A stretch of 64,000 bases of DNA from Sinorhizobium garamanticum (GCF_029892065.1 NZ_CP120373.1:1-64000), one strand, 5' to 3'; shown: positions 29,050 to 38,992, numbered from the stretch's first letter. Made by a program: numbers and translations. The notes: generated from the sequence alone by a model not told the origin.

Positions 29050-29952
29050 CTAAATTGTCACGTCGAGCCCGATATCGAGCGTCGGCGCCGCCATGGTGAT
29101 CTTCGATGTGGAGATGTAGTCGACACCCGTCTCGGCGATTGCCCGGATAGTGTCCATCCTCACGTTTCCGGATGCTTCGAGCCGCGTGCGGCGCGGGTCG
29201 GAGGCATAGTCGGCTGCGCTAAGCCGCCAATGTTCGGCATTGACGGCGACGGCCTCGCGCAGCAAATCCGGTCCCATATTGTCGAGCAGGATCACGTCCG
29301 GCGCAGCAGTCAGCGCCTCGCGCATCTGTGCAAGCCCGTCGACCTCGACCTCCACCTTGACGAGATGGCCGCAATAGGCGCGTGCGGCACGAATGGCGTC
29401 GGCAACACCACCGGAAACGGCGATGTGGTTGTCCTTGATCAGCACCGCGTCATCGAGGCCATAGCGATGGTTGGAGCCCCCGCCGAGACGGACGGCGTAT
29501 TTCTCCAGGGCACGCAGGCCGGGGATGGTCTTGCGCGTGCAACAGACCTTGGCGGCGGTATCAGCGATCTCGTCGGCGAATTTCGCCGTGTAACTGGCGA
29601 TCCCGGAGAGGTGCATCAGGAAATTGAGAGCGACGCGCTCGGCGGACAGCAGACCCCTTGCGCGACCGGATATCCGCGCAATGGTCGTACCGGGCGCGGC
29701 ACGATCGCCATCTGCAGCCAACGCATCGAAGCGGATTGACGGATCGATCAGCCGAAATGCCGTTCTTGCCAGTTCCAGCCCGGCGATCACCCCCGCATCG
29801 CGGACGCGCATGTCCGCCGATGCCGTCACATCCGGACCGATCGTCGATAGAGTCGTGATATCGCCGGCGCGGCCGAGATCTTCCAGGAGAGCAGCCCTCA
29901 CCTGATCTTCGACCATGAGGGCGGGCAGTTCCGGGCGTAGCGCGGCAGTCAT
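29050..29952 (-). CDS. nadC: Quinolinate phosphoribosyltransferase NadC
   Basis: NadC converts quinolinate and PRPP to nicotinate mononucleotide, the third step of de novo NAD synthesis. The 300-residue protein has NFLMHLSGIAS, the RKTIPGLRALEKYAV substrate loop, LGGGSNHRYGL and LIKDNHI motifs and a late VILLDNMGP. AGGAG precedes the ATG. Last gene of nadA-nadB-nadC, 61 bases after nadB. Confidence 0.96.
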   Translation of the reverse strand: MTAALRPELPALMVEDQVRAALLEDLGRAGDITTLSTIGPDVTASADMRVRDAGVIAGLELARTAFRLIDPSIRFDALAADGDRAAPGTTIARISGRARGLLSAERVALNFLMHLSGIASYTAKFADEIADTAAKVCCTRKTIPGLRALEKYAVRLGGGSNHRYGLDDAVLIKDNHIAVSGGVADAIRAARAYCGHLVKVEVEVDGLAQMREALTAAPDVILLDNMGPDLLREAVAVNAEHWRLSAADYASDPRRTRLEASGNVRMDTIRAIAETGVDYISTSKITMAAPTLDIGLDVTI

Positions 29953-30013
29953 GGGCTTGGCTCCTGCATCTGTCTGGATGTCGATAACGCTTGGAGATTA
30001 TATCCGGCCGGCG

Positions 30014-31612
30014 TCACGCCGGCTCGGTTTCGGCTACTTCTGCGGCCAGGCGTTCGGCCTGCGCCAGCGTCAGGTACGTGCGCCGCTGCCATTCGGGGCG
30101 CTCGGACGCGCAATCAGCGCGGAAATGGCCGCCGCGGCTCTCGGTGCGCTGAAGGGCTGCGACGGCGATGAGCTTCGCGGTGGTGATGATGTTGGCGAAG
30201 CGCAGGCGGTTGTTGGCGCGCTCCAGCGCCGCAATCTCGCGGATCGCCCGCGTCAGGCTCTCGCGCGTGCGGATAACGCCGACGCACTCGCTCATCAGGC
30301 TGCGCAGGATCTTGAGTGGCGGGCTATCCTCGACCGTTACCGGATCGTCGCTTTCGCCAGCGTTGTCTCCCCATTCGGTGAGCTTCGGCGCCGGCAATGT
30401 GCCCTTGATGCTTTCCGCGATGCGCGCGGCGAAGACGACGGCCTCGAGCAACGAGTTGGAAGCAAGACGGTTGGCGCCGTGAACGCCGGTCGAGGTCACC
30501 TCGCCCGCTGCCCAGAGACCATCGATCGAGGTGCGGCCCTGCCCGTCGGTCAACACGCCGCCCATGTGATAATGAACCGCAGGAACGACCGGGATCGGCT
30601 GAGTCACGGGATCGATGCCCGCCGCAAGGCAGGAGGCATAAACGGTCGGGAACATCTCCGAGAAATGTTTGCCGACCGCCTTGGTGCAATCGAGGAAGGC
30701 GCCACGCCCGGCCTGCACCTCGGCAAAAACGCCACGCGAGACGATATCCCGCGGCGCGAGTTCGCCGTCGGGATGAATGTCGAGCATGAAACGGTGACCT
30801 CTGGAATTGACAAGTACGGCGCCGTCACCACGCAGCGCCTCGGTAGCCAACGGCGCCGGGTCCTTGCCGATATTGATCGCGGTCGGATGGAACTGGACGA
30901 ATTCCGGATCGGCGATGATGGCGCCCGCCCGCGCAGCCATGCCAACACCCTGGCCGCAGGCCTCCCACGGGTTGGTGGTGACGGCATAGAGATGCCCGAT
31001 GCCGCCGGAGCACAGCACGACAGCGCGCGCCGGGAAGGAAACGCGGGTCTTCGATTGACCGGCGTCCGGCCTTGCGACGACGCCGGAGATGAAGCGCCCC
31101 TCACGCACCAGCTCCTCGACCACATAGCCTTCGATAATCCGGATAGACGGAGTCCTGCGCACGGCAGCGATCAGCGCTTCCATGATCGCCTTGCCGGCCA
31201 TGTCGCCCCTGACGCGAACGATACGCCGTTCGGAGTGCGCCGCCTCGCGCGAAAGCAGGAGCTTGCCTTCAAGATCCCGGTCGAAGGGCACGCCGTATTC
31301 GAGCAGGTCGTGAATACGCGCCGGCCCCTCGGCGACCATCATCCGTGTCATTTTCTCGTCGACGATACCGGCACCGGCCGTGACCGTATCGGCGACGTGC
31401 TTTTCGAACGTGTCACCCGGACTCATCGCGGCAGCGATGCCGCCTTGTGCCCAGGCAGACGAGGCGCCATGGCCGATCGGGGCGGCGGCAAGGATGGTCA
31501 CGGGACGCGGCGCCAGCTTCAGTGCGCAGAAGAGCCCGGCAAGCCCGCCGCCGACGATGACGATGTCATCGATGCCGTTGAAGGATTGCGGGCGAAAATG
31601 GTCTTTCAGCAT
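30014..31612 (-). CDS. nadB: L-aspartate oxidase NadB
   Basis: A flavoenzyme that oxidises L-aspartate to iminoaspartate for quinolinate synthesis. The 532-residue protein has the FAD motif [13 protein letters not shown] near the N-terminus, the [12 protein letters not shown] loop, HPTAI and the GAN(R)[12 protein letters not shown] region. The frame continues 18 codons further upstream, but the ATG at 31612 has GGAGGAG about 10 bases before it and gives a normal N-terminus. Middle gene of nadABC. Confidence 0.95.
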   Translation of the reverse strand: MLKDHFRPQSFNGIDDIVIVGGGLAGLFCALKLAPRPVTILAAAPIGHGASSAWAQGGIAAAMSPGDTFEKHVADTVTAGAGIVDEKMTRMMVAEGPARIHDLLEYGVPFDRDLEGKLLLSREAAHSERRIVRVRGDMAGKAIMEALIAAVRRTPSIRIIEGYVVEELVREGRFISGVVARPDAGQSKTRVSFPARAVVLCSGGIGHLYAVTTNPWEACGQGVGMAARAGAIIADPEFVQFHPTAINIGKDPAPLATEALRGDGAVLVNSRGHRFMLDIHPDGELAPRDIVSRGVFAEVQAGRGAFLDCTKAVGKHFSEMFPTVYASCLAAGIDPVTQPIPVVPAVHYHMGGVLTDGQGRTSIDGLWAAGEVTSTGVHGANRLASNSLLEAVVFAARIAESIKGTLPAPKLTEWGDNAGESDDPVTVEDSPPLKILRSLMSECVGVIRTRESLTRAIREIAALERANNRLRFANIITTAKLIAVAALQRTESRGGHFRADCASERPEWQRRTYLTLAQAERLAAEVAETEPA

Positions 31613-31669
31613 GGTTCGGTAGCTCCTCCAACCACATGCGTGGGTGCCGAGCCGCGGCCCGGGCATCGA

Positions 31670-32749
31670 TTACTGCTTGAGGTTCACCATGCGCTCGACC
31701 GCAAGGCGTGCGCGACCGGCGATCACCGGGTCGACCAGAACCTCTTCCGTCATGGTGAGCAGGCTGTCGAGGATCTTCGGCAGCGTGATGCGCTTCATGT
31801 GCGGACAGAGATTGCAGGGTTTGATGAAATCAACGCCCTCGACTTCCGCCTGAATATTGGAAGCCATGGAACATTCGGTGACGAGAAGTACCTTTGGCGG
31901 CTGCTTGTCTTTGACGTAGTTGATCATGCCCGACGTGGAGCCGGAGAAATCGCAGACGGCGATGACGTCGGGGTGGCATTCCGGATGACCGATGATCTCG
32001 ATGCCCGGGTTGGCCTCCTTATAAGCGAGGAGTTCCGCCGCGGTGAAGCGTTCATGGACCTCGCAGTGGCCCTTCCAGGTGAGGATTTTCTTGTTCGTTT
32101 GGCGCGCGACATTCATCGCGAGGTATTCGTCGGGAATGCAGAGGACCGTGTCGGACGCCAGGCTCTCGACGACCGCCAGCACGTTGGACGACGTGCAGCA
32201 GATGTCGGTCTCCGCCTTCACTTCGGCCGAGGTGTTGACGTAGGTAACGACCGGCACACCGGGGTAACGCTCCTTGAGCAAGCGTACATCCGCGCCGGTG
32301 ATCGATTCGGACAACGAGCAACCCGCCTTGGCGTCCGGGATCAGCACAGTCTTTTCCGGATTGAGGAGCTTCGAGGTCTCGGCCATGAAATGCACGCCGC
32401 ACTGGACGATGATTTCGGCGTCGACCTTGGTGGCGTCGCGCGCGAGCTGCAGCGAATCGCCGACGATATCGGCGACGCAATGGAAGATGTCCGGCGTCTG
32501 GTAGTTATGCGCCAGAATGACGGCGTTGCGCTCCTTCTTCAGTCGGTTGATCGCATGAACGTAAGGCGCGTAGGCGGGCCATTCGATGGCCGGGATGAAA
32601 TCCTTGACCTTCTCGTAGAGATGCGCGGTTTCGCGGGCGATCGCCGGTGTATACGCAAGGTCCGGCTTTTCGATGACACCGAAGCGCGCGGCCGCGCTGA
32701 CGAATGCCGGGGCTGGCACTGCGTCTGCGCGAAGGTCAAGATTGGTCAT
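31670..32749 (-). CDS. nadA: Quinolinate synthase NadA
   Basis: NadA condenses iminoaspartate with dihydroxyacetone phosphate to quinolinate using a [4Fe-4S] cluster. The 359-residue protein carries the three expected cysteine regions: [20 protein letters not shown] and [10 protein letters not shown]. The dehydratase-like domains read normally. It is the first gene of the nadABC operon and has a 29-bp palindrome 33 bases upstream of its ATG, the likely operator. Confidence 0.96.
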   Translation of the reverse strand: MTNLDLRADAVPAPAFVSAAARFGVIEKPDLAYTPAIARETAHLYEKVKDFIPAIEWPAYAPYVHAINRLKKERNAVILAHNYQTPDIFHCVADIVGDSLQLARDATKVDAEIIVQCGVHFMAETSKLLNPEKTVLIPDAKAGCSLSESITGADVRLLKERYPGVPVVTYVNTSAEVKAETDICCTSSNVLAVVESLASDTVLCIPDEYLAMNVARQTNKKILTWKGHCEVHERFTAAELLAYKEANPGIEIIGHPECHPDVIAVCDFSGSTSGMINYVKDKQPPKVLLVTECSMASNIQAEVEGVDFIKPCNLCPHMKRITLPKILDSLLTMTEEVLVDPVIAGRARLAVERMVNLKQ

Positions 32750-32781
32750 CGTCTCTCCTCTCCCGCCGTTTCCGGCAGTTT

Positions 32782-32810
32782 CTAATTATGCTCATATTGA
32801 GCATAATTAG
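32782..32810. promoter_or_regulatory. 29-bp perfect palindrome, putative NadQ operator of nadABC
   Basis: CTAATTATGCTCA and TGAGCATAATTAG are exact inverted complements around TAT. It lies 33 bases upstream of nadA, where a repressor would overlap the promoter, and no other full copy was seen in the window. The assignment to NadQ rests on gene context and on memory that NadQ controls nadABC in Rhizobiales. Confidence 0.75.
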
Positions 32811-32912
32811 GTCAAAACAAAAGCGGCGAAGCCGCGGCGACTGATTTAGAAAGTTTTGTGACAGATTTCAAGGAGGATGCGCCCATTTCGGGCGCATCGG
32901 TATTGTCGCCGG

Positions 32913-34148
32913 TCAGGCCATCGCCGGTCTTACGACGCCGCGCTCCTCGATCGGCCAGTGGACAATGGCCGCAAAGACGCCGAGCGCGACACCCAGCCAC
33001 CAGACCGGGTCATAGGAGCCGAAGCGGTCGTAGAGGTAGCCGCCCATCCAGACGCCGAGGAAGGAGCCAATCTGGTGGGAAAGGAAGACGATACCGCCAA
33101 GCAGGCCGAGATGTCTCGTTCCGAACATGATCGCCACCAGGCCATTGGTCGGCGGCACGGTCGACAGCCACAGCAAGCCCATGACAATGGCAAAGATAAT
33201 GACCGAGGTCGGCGACTGCGGCAGCAGCAGGAAGGCCGCGACAGCGACCGAGCGGGCAAGATAGATCAGCGCCAAGAAATAGGGCTTCGAATAGCGCTGG
33301 CCGATGATGCCGGCCGAGAACGATCCGATGATGTTGAAGAAGCCGATCAGCGCAAGCGCAATCACCGCATAACGGGCATCGATGCCGATGTCGCCGATAT
33401 AGGCGGGGAAATGGGCGGTGATGAAGGCGACCTGATAGCCGCAGACGAAGAAGCCTGAAACCAGCAGCAGATAGCTTCCATGCCCCAATGCCTCCCTCAG
33501 GGCCTCACCGACTGTCTGCTTGTACTGCATTTCCGATTGACGACCGGAAGACGCGTTGCCGCGCAAAGGAATTGCGACAAGCGGGACGAGCAGCATCAGC
33601 ACCCCGAGATAGACGAGGCTGTCGGACCAGCCAAAGGCGGAAATCAACCCCTGGCTGAGCGGCGCGAACAGGAACATGCCGGCCGAGCCAGCAGCCGTGC
33701 CGATGCCGAAGGCGAGCGAACGCTGCTCCGGCGCGACATTGCGGGCAAAAGCGGAAAGTACGATGCCGAAGGAACCGGACGCCACACCGAGACCGACCAG
33801 CACGCCGCCGCCGATATGCAGCCAGATCGGAGCATTGGCAAAGGCCATGATGATGAGACCCGCCGCGTAAACAAGACCAGACAGCGCCAGCACGCGCCAG
33901 GTGCCGAACTTGTCGGCTACGGCGCCGAAGAACGGCTGACCAAGGCCCCAGCAGAGATTCTGCAGCGCCATTGCAAGGCCAAAGGTCGTTCGGTCCCATC
34001 CCGTATCAGCGAGCATCGGCAACTGGAAGAAGCCCATGGCGGAGCGCGGACCGAAGGTGAGCATCGCAATGATGGAACCGGCGGCGATGATCAGCCACGG
34101 CAGGCTGTTATCGGCTGAACGCGCGGCGGCTGAGGAAATCGCGGACAT
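32913..34148 (-). CDS. MFS transporter
   Basis: A 411-residue major facilitator protein with 12 predicted helices, an inner-membrane permease. It has the loop-2 signature GAVADKFGTWRV after helix 2 and a central loop (SSGRQSEMQYKQTVGE). It resembles the oxalate/monocarboxylate-type MFS groups, but the substrate cannot be read. The frame is open to 34208, yet the ATG at 34148 with GGAG 7 bases upstream is preferred. The 11-bp core CTCATATTGAG of the nadA palindrome occurs at 34189-34199, about 40 bases upstream, without the flanking arms. Confidence 0.85.
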   Translation of the reverse strand: MSAISSAAARSADNSLPWLIIAAGSIIAMLTFGPRSAMGFFQLPMLADTGWDRTTFGLAMALQNLCWGLGQPFFGAVADKFGTWRVLALSGLVYAAGLIIMAFANAPIWLHIGGGVLVGLGVASGSFGIVLSAFARNVAPEQRSLAFGIGTAAGSAGMFLFAPLSQGLISAFGWSDSLVYLGVLMLLVPLVAIPLRGNASSGRQSEMQYKQTVGEALREALGHGSYLLLVSGFFVCGYQVAFITAHFPAYIGDIGIDARYAVIALALIGFFNIIGSFSAGIIGQRYSKPYFLALIYLARSVAVAAFLLLPQSPTSVIIFAIVMGLLWLSTVPPTNGLVAIMFGTRHLGLLGGIVFLSHQIGSFLGVWMGGYLYDRFGSYDPVWWLGVALGVFAAIVHWPIEERGVVRPAMA

Positions 34149-34188
34149 AGGAGAGCTCCGATTTGTGAGGGCGCATCCTATGGCGGCA

Positions 34189-34199
34189 CTCATATTGAG
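34189..34199. promoter_or_regulatory. Core of nadA-type palindrome upstream of the MFS gene
   Basis: CTCATATTGAG is identical to the centre of the palindrome at 32782-32810, but the outer TAATTATG/CATAATTA arms are absent. It could be a weak operator or a coincidence. Confidence 0.3.
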
Positions 34200-34282
34200 G
34201 AAAGCCAATTAATTTGACGATGTGATCACAGGAATTGATAGCGCATGCCGGCAAAGCCGCCATCGCCGCAGCGTAAGATGCT

Positions 34283-35134
34283 TCAATTGGCGTTGCGCAT
34301 CTTCATCGGCCAGCGCTCGCTGCGCCGCCGAATGACCGTAGCCTCGTCGCCGAGTTTGACCGTGCCCTCGCCTCGGGGCACCGCATTCCAACCGAAGAGA
34401 ACACCCGCCACGCGCCGGTCGGCGGACATGCGCTTTTCGCCAAGACCCTGGATCGGATTGCCGCCGACCCTCTCGCCCGTCAACTGGTCCTGCGTGGTCA
34501 TGATGCATCGGGCGCAGGGCTTGACGAGATCAAAGGCGATGCCCGCGATCTCCAGGCTTTCCCACCAATCCTCCTCCCATGGGTCATTGCAATCGATCAG
34601 GATATTGGTGCGGAAACGCTCCATGCCGACTGGCTCCTGCCCCTTCTCGACCAGCGTGCGGTTGAGATCGGCAAGCGACCCGGTCGTCGTGACGAGGATC
34701 GGAAAGCCATCGGCAAATCCGACCGGCGCTGCCACGCCCGCCCATTCGGCGCCGACGAAGCGCTCCGCCTGTTGGTCCATGTGGACGAGCTTCACCGGCC
34801 GCCCGAACCAGCCGGAAAGCACGTCATTGGCCGCATCATCGGCCAACGCCGCGTCGACATCGCTCGACCAGACGCGGACGTCGAGCCGCCGGTCCGGATC
34901 AAAGCGCACGGACAATTCATTGCCGTTCATTTTCAGCCGTACGCCGCCGTCGATGTGCGCCGCTTCGACCTGTGCCAGCGCCTGCAACTCGCGCTGGGTG
35001 ATGAAACGGCCATCCGGTTCGACCACCATGAAGCGCCGGTCGCCGGCGAGCCCATCGACATTGACCATCACGACGGTTTGCGGAATGGCGCGGCCGCTCT
35101 TCAGGGGATGGATGTTAAGGCCGGTCACTTTCAT
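34283..35134 (-). CDS. MOSC domain protein, YcbX-like
   Basis: A 283-residue protein with an N-terminal MOSC beta-barrel (MKVTGLNIHPLKS...) and a C-terminal MOSC domain whose conserved cysteine lies in KPCARCIMTTQD. In related proteins this is the molybdenum-cofactor sulfur/ligand site; YcbX-type proteins reduce N-hydroxylated compounds. No ferredoxin domain is attached, unlike E. coli YcbX. The open frame extends far upstream, but family N-termini start at the ATG at 35134. Confidence 0.88.
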   Translation of the reverse strand: MKVTGLNIHPLKSGRAIPQTVVMVNVDGLAGDRRFMVVEPDGRFITQRELQALAQVEAAHIDGGVRLKMNGNELSVRFDPDRRLDVRVWSSDVDAALADDAANDVLSGWFGRPVKLVHMDQQAERFVGAEWAGVAAPVGFADGFPILVTTTGSLADLNRTLVEKGQEPVGMERFRTNILIDCNDPWEEDWWESLEIAGIAFDLVKPCARCIMTTQDQLTGERVGGNPIQGLGEKRMSADRRVAGVLFGWNAVPRGEGTVKLGDEATVIRRRSERWPMKMRNAN

Positions 35135-35213
35135 GTCGATCTTCCCGAGCTCAGAAATTGATTCAGGCCGCTCGCAACCTGATTCACGGAGCGGCGCCAA
35201 TCCGTTGAAAGAT

Positions 35214-35870
35214 TTAGATTTCATCCAGCAGCATGGCAAGCACGCCACGCAGCCTTGCTTGCCGCTCCGTCGCCAACCGGCGCCCTGTCGCCGTCTGGAA
35301 GCCGTCCGCGAGACGAAAGAGCTTTGTCTCGAAATGGTCGATCGCGAAGGCCTTGTCATCGAGCGGCCGATCGTCGGCCAGCGGGTCAAGCGGATCGTAG
35401 AGCCCGCTGCCCATGCGTCCGGCGATGTAGAAGCAGCGCGCCGCGCCAACCATGCCGATCGCGTCCAGCCTGTCGGCGTCCTGCAGAATTTTCGCCTCGA
35501 GCGTCTCGGGCGGCAAGTTGGCGGAAAAGCTGTGCGTCAGGATCGCGTGGGCGACTGGCGAAATATCCGCCGTGCGCCAGCCCAGCCCGTCGAGGATTTG
35601 CCATGCCTTCTCGGCGGCAAGCCGGGAAGCTTCGGCACGCTGCGGTGAATTCTTCTCGACCGAAACGCAATCGTGGAGCAGGACGGCGGCTGCGAGAATG
35701 CCCGTGTCGCCCCCCTCCTCCGCCTGTATGCGCGCGGCGTTTTTCCAGACGCGAATGAGATGCGACGCATCGTGCGAACCGTCGCCATCGTCAAAAGCAT
35801 GCGGCAGGAGCTCCCTCGCTAGCTCGTCATGAGGCGCAAAGGCTGCGGCCAGCTCCGGAAGACGTGTCAT
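35214..35870 (-). CDS. HD superfamily phosphohydrolase
   Basis: A 218-residue HD-domain protein: His37 in GSHDASHLIRVW, the pair H66-D67 in LLHDCVSV, HAILTHSF and a later LQDADRLDAIG. It resembles YedJ-type predicted hydrolases of unknown substrate. It overlaps the DUF2339 gene by 4 bases (ATGA), so it is translationally coupled to that membrane protein. The same frame stays open for kilobases upstream, but that is antiparallel noise in high-GC DNA. Confidence 0.87.
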   Translation of the reverse strand: MTRLPELAAAFAPHDELARELLPHAFDDGDGSHDASHLIRVWKNAARIQAEEGGDTGILAAAVLLHDCVSVEKNSPQRAEASRLAAEKAWQILDGLGWRTADISPVAHAILTHSFSANLPPETLEAKILQDADRLDAIGMVGAARCFYIAGRMGSGLYDPLDPLADDRPLDDKAFAIDHFETKLFRLADGFQTATGRRLATERQARLRGVLAMLLDEI

Positions 35871-38695
35871 GCGCGGCTTGTCCTTTCTGTCGTGGTTCCA
35901 GCAGTGTCTGGCGGGCCGCCGTTCCCCGTATTGGAGAGGATCTTCTGGTAGAAGAGGCCGATACCGATCAGTACGCCACCGAGGCCGATGAAGGACAGGG
36001 CGCGCAGGAAGCCTTCCAGATTCGACATGTCGATAAGGAAGACCTTGAGCACGGCGATGAAGACGAGTACGGCCGAAGCAATGCGGACGCTCTTCGCATT
36101 GAAGCGAGAGCCGACGACCAGGAGCAGCACGCCGAGTACGAGCCAGACCACCGAATAGGTGTAGGTTTCTCCCTGGAGGAAGCCCTTCCAATCCGCGACA
36201 TTCTCCCCTTGCCAGAAGCGGCGAACACTGAGGCTCGCCCAGGCAAAGGCGAGGACGGCACCGCTTACGGCAAGAGCGGCGACATAGGGCCAGGGGCGTT
36301 TGTCGCGCGCATACCAGGAGAGGCCGGCATAGGCGATGCCGGGCAGCAGATAGCCGATAAAGAGCAGATCGAAGAATGGGATCCTGCCGAGCAGTTCTCC
36401 GCTGAAATAGGGATTGAGGCCGACAAGGTGCGCCGAAAGCACCGACAGCATCGAGAGCACGCCGAGCACCATGCCGCCGTAACGGAACACCGGACTCGGC
36501 GATCTCGTGTCCAGTGTCATGAAGATGCCGGACGCCCCGATTGCGAGCAGCGTATAAATAGACTGCTCCGCAAGCGTCGGAACGGAGCTGTCCAGAACAC
36601 CGCCATTCATTGCGTGACGAACAAGGATCGCCAGTGTCAGCAGCACAAAGAGGCTTGCGAGCGCCTGCAGCAGATTGCGCACGCGCGTCGCTGGCGTCGC
36701 GCGAAGCAGATAGGCGGATGCCACCAGCAGCAATGCCGGAATGCCGTAGCCCGGCAGGAGGGCATTGAAGACAGGCGTCGTCGAGAGATTGCCTGCACCG
36801 ACGATCGTCGGCTCCCAGCCGATCCGCGCCAGAACGACAAGGGCAGATCCAACGGTTATCCAGGGCAGCACGGGCCACGAGCGAGCGCGTGTGGCGAAGG
36901 TGTATCCGGCGCCGAGCAGCGCGACGGCAAGGGTGGTGACGAGGCCGTCCGTCCAGGCATGCAGACCGAGGACGAAGAGGCCGAAGGAGCCCGCCACCGA
37001 CAGCCCGCCGGCGATATGCAAATCCCTTGTTTCGGCGCTTCGGCGGTATAACCACTCCACGACAACAAGTAGAAACAAGCCGCCAATGAAGGCTGCGAGC
37101 CCATGCGACAGATCGAAGGCGAATTTGCCCGTCATGAGGAAGGACATGGCCAGAAGCGCGTTTGGCACGATGGCGGCAATGCCCGCCCAGACGATGGCAA
37201 GCTGGGATTGTGTCTCGAGACGCCTGCCGAGCACGAAGGAAGCCAGCAGGACGAAGACGGCCGACAGCACCATTGCGGTCAACATCGCCGTGCTGCCGGA
37301 AACGACGATCTCGGGCGAAAGCTGCGCACGCGAAGGGTCGAGATAGGCAAGAACATTGCTGAGCGCCGTCAGGCTCCACGTGCCGGCGATCGCGCCGAAG
37401 GCGGCGAAGAGAGCCGGATAGATTGCCGTTGCCCTCAGTGCGCCGACCATGGCAAGCGCTGCGATCACCACGACAAATTCCTGGATAGGGAAACGCTCGG
37501 CGGTGACGGCCGGACTGATGAAGAGGAGTGCCAGAACCGTTGCCGCGATCGCGGCCGAAACGGTGACTGCCGCATGGGGCGGCGCGAACAGTCTCTCCCA
37601 TGGACCGGCTGCAGTTGCGGTGACACGACTGGCGTCCGGCTCGCGCTCTGCTGTTACAGATCGCTCGGCGGCGCCAGGCCAGATCAATCCGACGCCCGCA
37701 ATCATCACCAGCAGCGCGAAAGTGACCGGCGGTGCCTCGAAGGGTGTCACGCCCGCAACATAGGCGAGCCCCCAAAGGCCAAGCCCGGCATTGGCGAGCG
37801 TCGGCACGACCGTCCACTGGCGCAGGCGCGAGGCGCAGAGCGTCGCAAGCCAGGCAATCGAGAGGAAGCCGAACAGCACCCAGGGTCGAGGTTCTGCGCT
37901 CGATACAAACAATGGTGTGAGCAATGAGGCGAGAAGCCCGAGTCCGGCAAGCGCCTGGCCATGCAGCAGGGACAAAGCCACCGTCACCAGCGAAACCAGC
38001 GCCAGCAGTACGAAAGCGGTTGCCGTGCCGATGAATCCGTAGATGCCGTGGGCGGCATAGACGACACCGAACAGCGTGACAGCGCCGGCCGCCGTCAGAA
38101 CGCCCGGGATCATCGCATGTCGGAACCTGTCGGCAATCGTCGGCACCGCACGACGGCGGATCACTTCGCCGGCCATCCCAAGCACAAGACCGAAAGCCGC
38201 CGCGAGCGTCAGTCGAACGGCCGGGCTCAGCAGCCCTGCATCGATCGAATATTGCACCAGGAAGTAACCACCGAGCGCCAGCGCGAGACCACCGACCCAA
38301 ACGGGCCACTGGCCGCCGATTCGGCTTTCGAGGCTTTCGGTCGCGGGTGTCGGTGCCTCTGCCATGGCTGCCGGCGCAACTTGCTCGTCCTGGCCCGCCT
38401 TCTCGGCCTTCTCCCGGTCTGACGTCTCCCCGCCGAAGATGCGCGCACCCTCGCGCGCCGTCCGCGACCAGGGGCCCACCTTTCCTTCGCCTCCAGCGGC
38501 GGTCGCATCCGGAGCCTGCGCCTCGTCGGCCGCCTGCGAGGGAGCAGGTTCGGCCGCGGTCTGCCGCTCGCTCAATCGAGCGATCTCGACTTTCAGCGAA
38601 TTGATCTCGTTCGCCAGCCGCTCCGCGGTCTTTCGGCCACCGAGAAAAGCGGCAAGCGCCATGGCAAAGGCAACGAAGGCAATGATTTCCAGCAT
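35867..38695 (-). CDS. DUF2339 polytopic membrane protein
   Basis: A 942-residue protein with an N-terminal anchor, a short coiled coil (ERLANEINSLKVEIARLSE), an Ala/Glu-rich linker to about residue 125 and then about 25 hydrophobic segments to the end. This is the DUF2339 layout, a large bacterial membrane family of unknown function. The ATG lies just inside a RIME-like repeat boundary. It is the first gene of a two-gene unit with an HD phosphohydrolase. Confidence 0.85.
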   Translation of the reverse strand: MLEIIAFVAFAMALAAFLGGRKTAERLANEINSLKVEIARLSERQTAAEPAPSQAADEAQAPDATAAGGEGKVGPWSRTAREGARIFGGETSDREKAEKAGQDEQVAPAAMAEAPTPATESLESRIGGQWPVWVGGLALALGGYFLVQYSIDAGLLSPAVRLTLAAAFGLVLGMAGEVIRRRAVPTIADRFRHAMIPGVLTAAGAVTLFGVVYAAHGIYGFIGTATAFVLLALVSLVTVALSLLHGQALAGLGLLASLLTPLFVSSAEPRPWVLFGFLSIAWLATLCASRLRQWTVVPTLANAGLGLWGLAYVAGVTPFEAPPVTFALLVMIAGVGLIWPGAAERSVTAEREPDASRVTATAAGPWERLFAPPHAAVTVSAAIAATVLALLFISPAVTAERFPIQEFVVVIAALAMVGALRATAIYPALFAAFGAIAGTWSLTALSNVLAYLDPSRAQLSPEIVVSGSTAMLTAMVLSAVFVLLASFVLGRRLETQSQLAIVWAGIAAIVPNALLAMSFLMTGKFAFDLSHGLAAFIGGLFLLVVVEWLYRRSAETRDLHIAGGLSVAGSFGLFVLGLHAWTDGLVTTLAVALLGAGYTFATRARSWPVLPWITVGSALVVLARIGWEPTIVGAGNLSTTPVFNALLPGYGIPALLLVASAYLLRATPATRVRNLLQALASLFVLLTLAILVRHAMNGGVLDSSVPTLAEQSIYTLLAIGASGIFMTLDTRSPSPVFRYGGMVLGVLSMLSVLSAHLVGLNPYFSGELLGRIPFFDLLFIGYLLPGIAYAGLSWYARDKRPWPYVAALAVSGAVLAFAWASLSVRRFWQGENVADWKGFLQGETYTYSVVWLVLGVLLLVVGSRFNAKSVRIASAVLVFIAVLKVFLIDMSNLEGFLRALSFIGLGGVLIGIGLFYQKILSNTGNGGPPDTAGTTTERTSRA

Positions 38696-38703
38696 CTTCC
38701 CCC

Positions 38704-38807
38704 CTACAGCGCCGCGCGTTCAATCGGACGCGCTAAGGTCGCTGTAGCACTTTGAATTGCTGCATGATTTTGTCCTTAATCGATTCCGATTTAAAGAATC
38801 ATGCAGT
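38704..38807. repeat. RIME-like palindromic repeat, copy 3
   Basis: CTACAGCGCCGCGCGTTCAA begins the element; a GCGTTCAATCGGACGC-type palindrome, GCTGTAGCACTTTGAATTGC and the second palindrome ending AATCATGCAGT follow. It sits between the DUF2339 start and phoX. Confidence 0.85.
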
Positions 38808-38899
38808 GGCTGCAATCTTCGCAGGCTGCTCGCGACCATACAGGTTTTCGCACATCGCCAAATGCATTGACAGCGGGGCGCAGCAATCTCTTCACTGAA

Positions 38900-38917
38900 C
38901 TGTCGCGGAACTGTCAT
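38900..38917 (+). promoter_or_regulatory. PHO box upstream of phoX
   Basis: CTGTCGC-GGAA-CTGTCAT: two 7-base repeats with the 4-base spacer of a PhoB site (consensus CTGTCAT-4-CTGTCAT); the second repeat is perfect. It is 75 bases before the phoX ATG, consistent with PhoB activation under phosphate limitation. Confidence 0.75.
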
Positions 38918-38992
38918 GAACTTGCTGCTACAGCGGCAGGTGGACGTCGCAGGATAGGCGGCGGCTCTATCGTTCAATGAGGAGAACCGGCA

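Noticed and set aside
29915..32785. A 956-codon open frame on the plus strand across nadC, nadB and nadA
   Set aside because: It is antisense to three intact, well-recognised enzymes and its translation has no family features; long antisense frames are normal in GC-rich coding DNA.
35871..38723. Extension of the HD hydrolase frame for about 2.8 kb upstream
   Set aside because: It overlaps DUF2339 in another frame; family N-termini and the ATGA overlap place the start at 35870.
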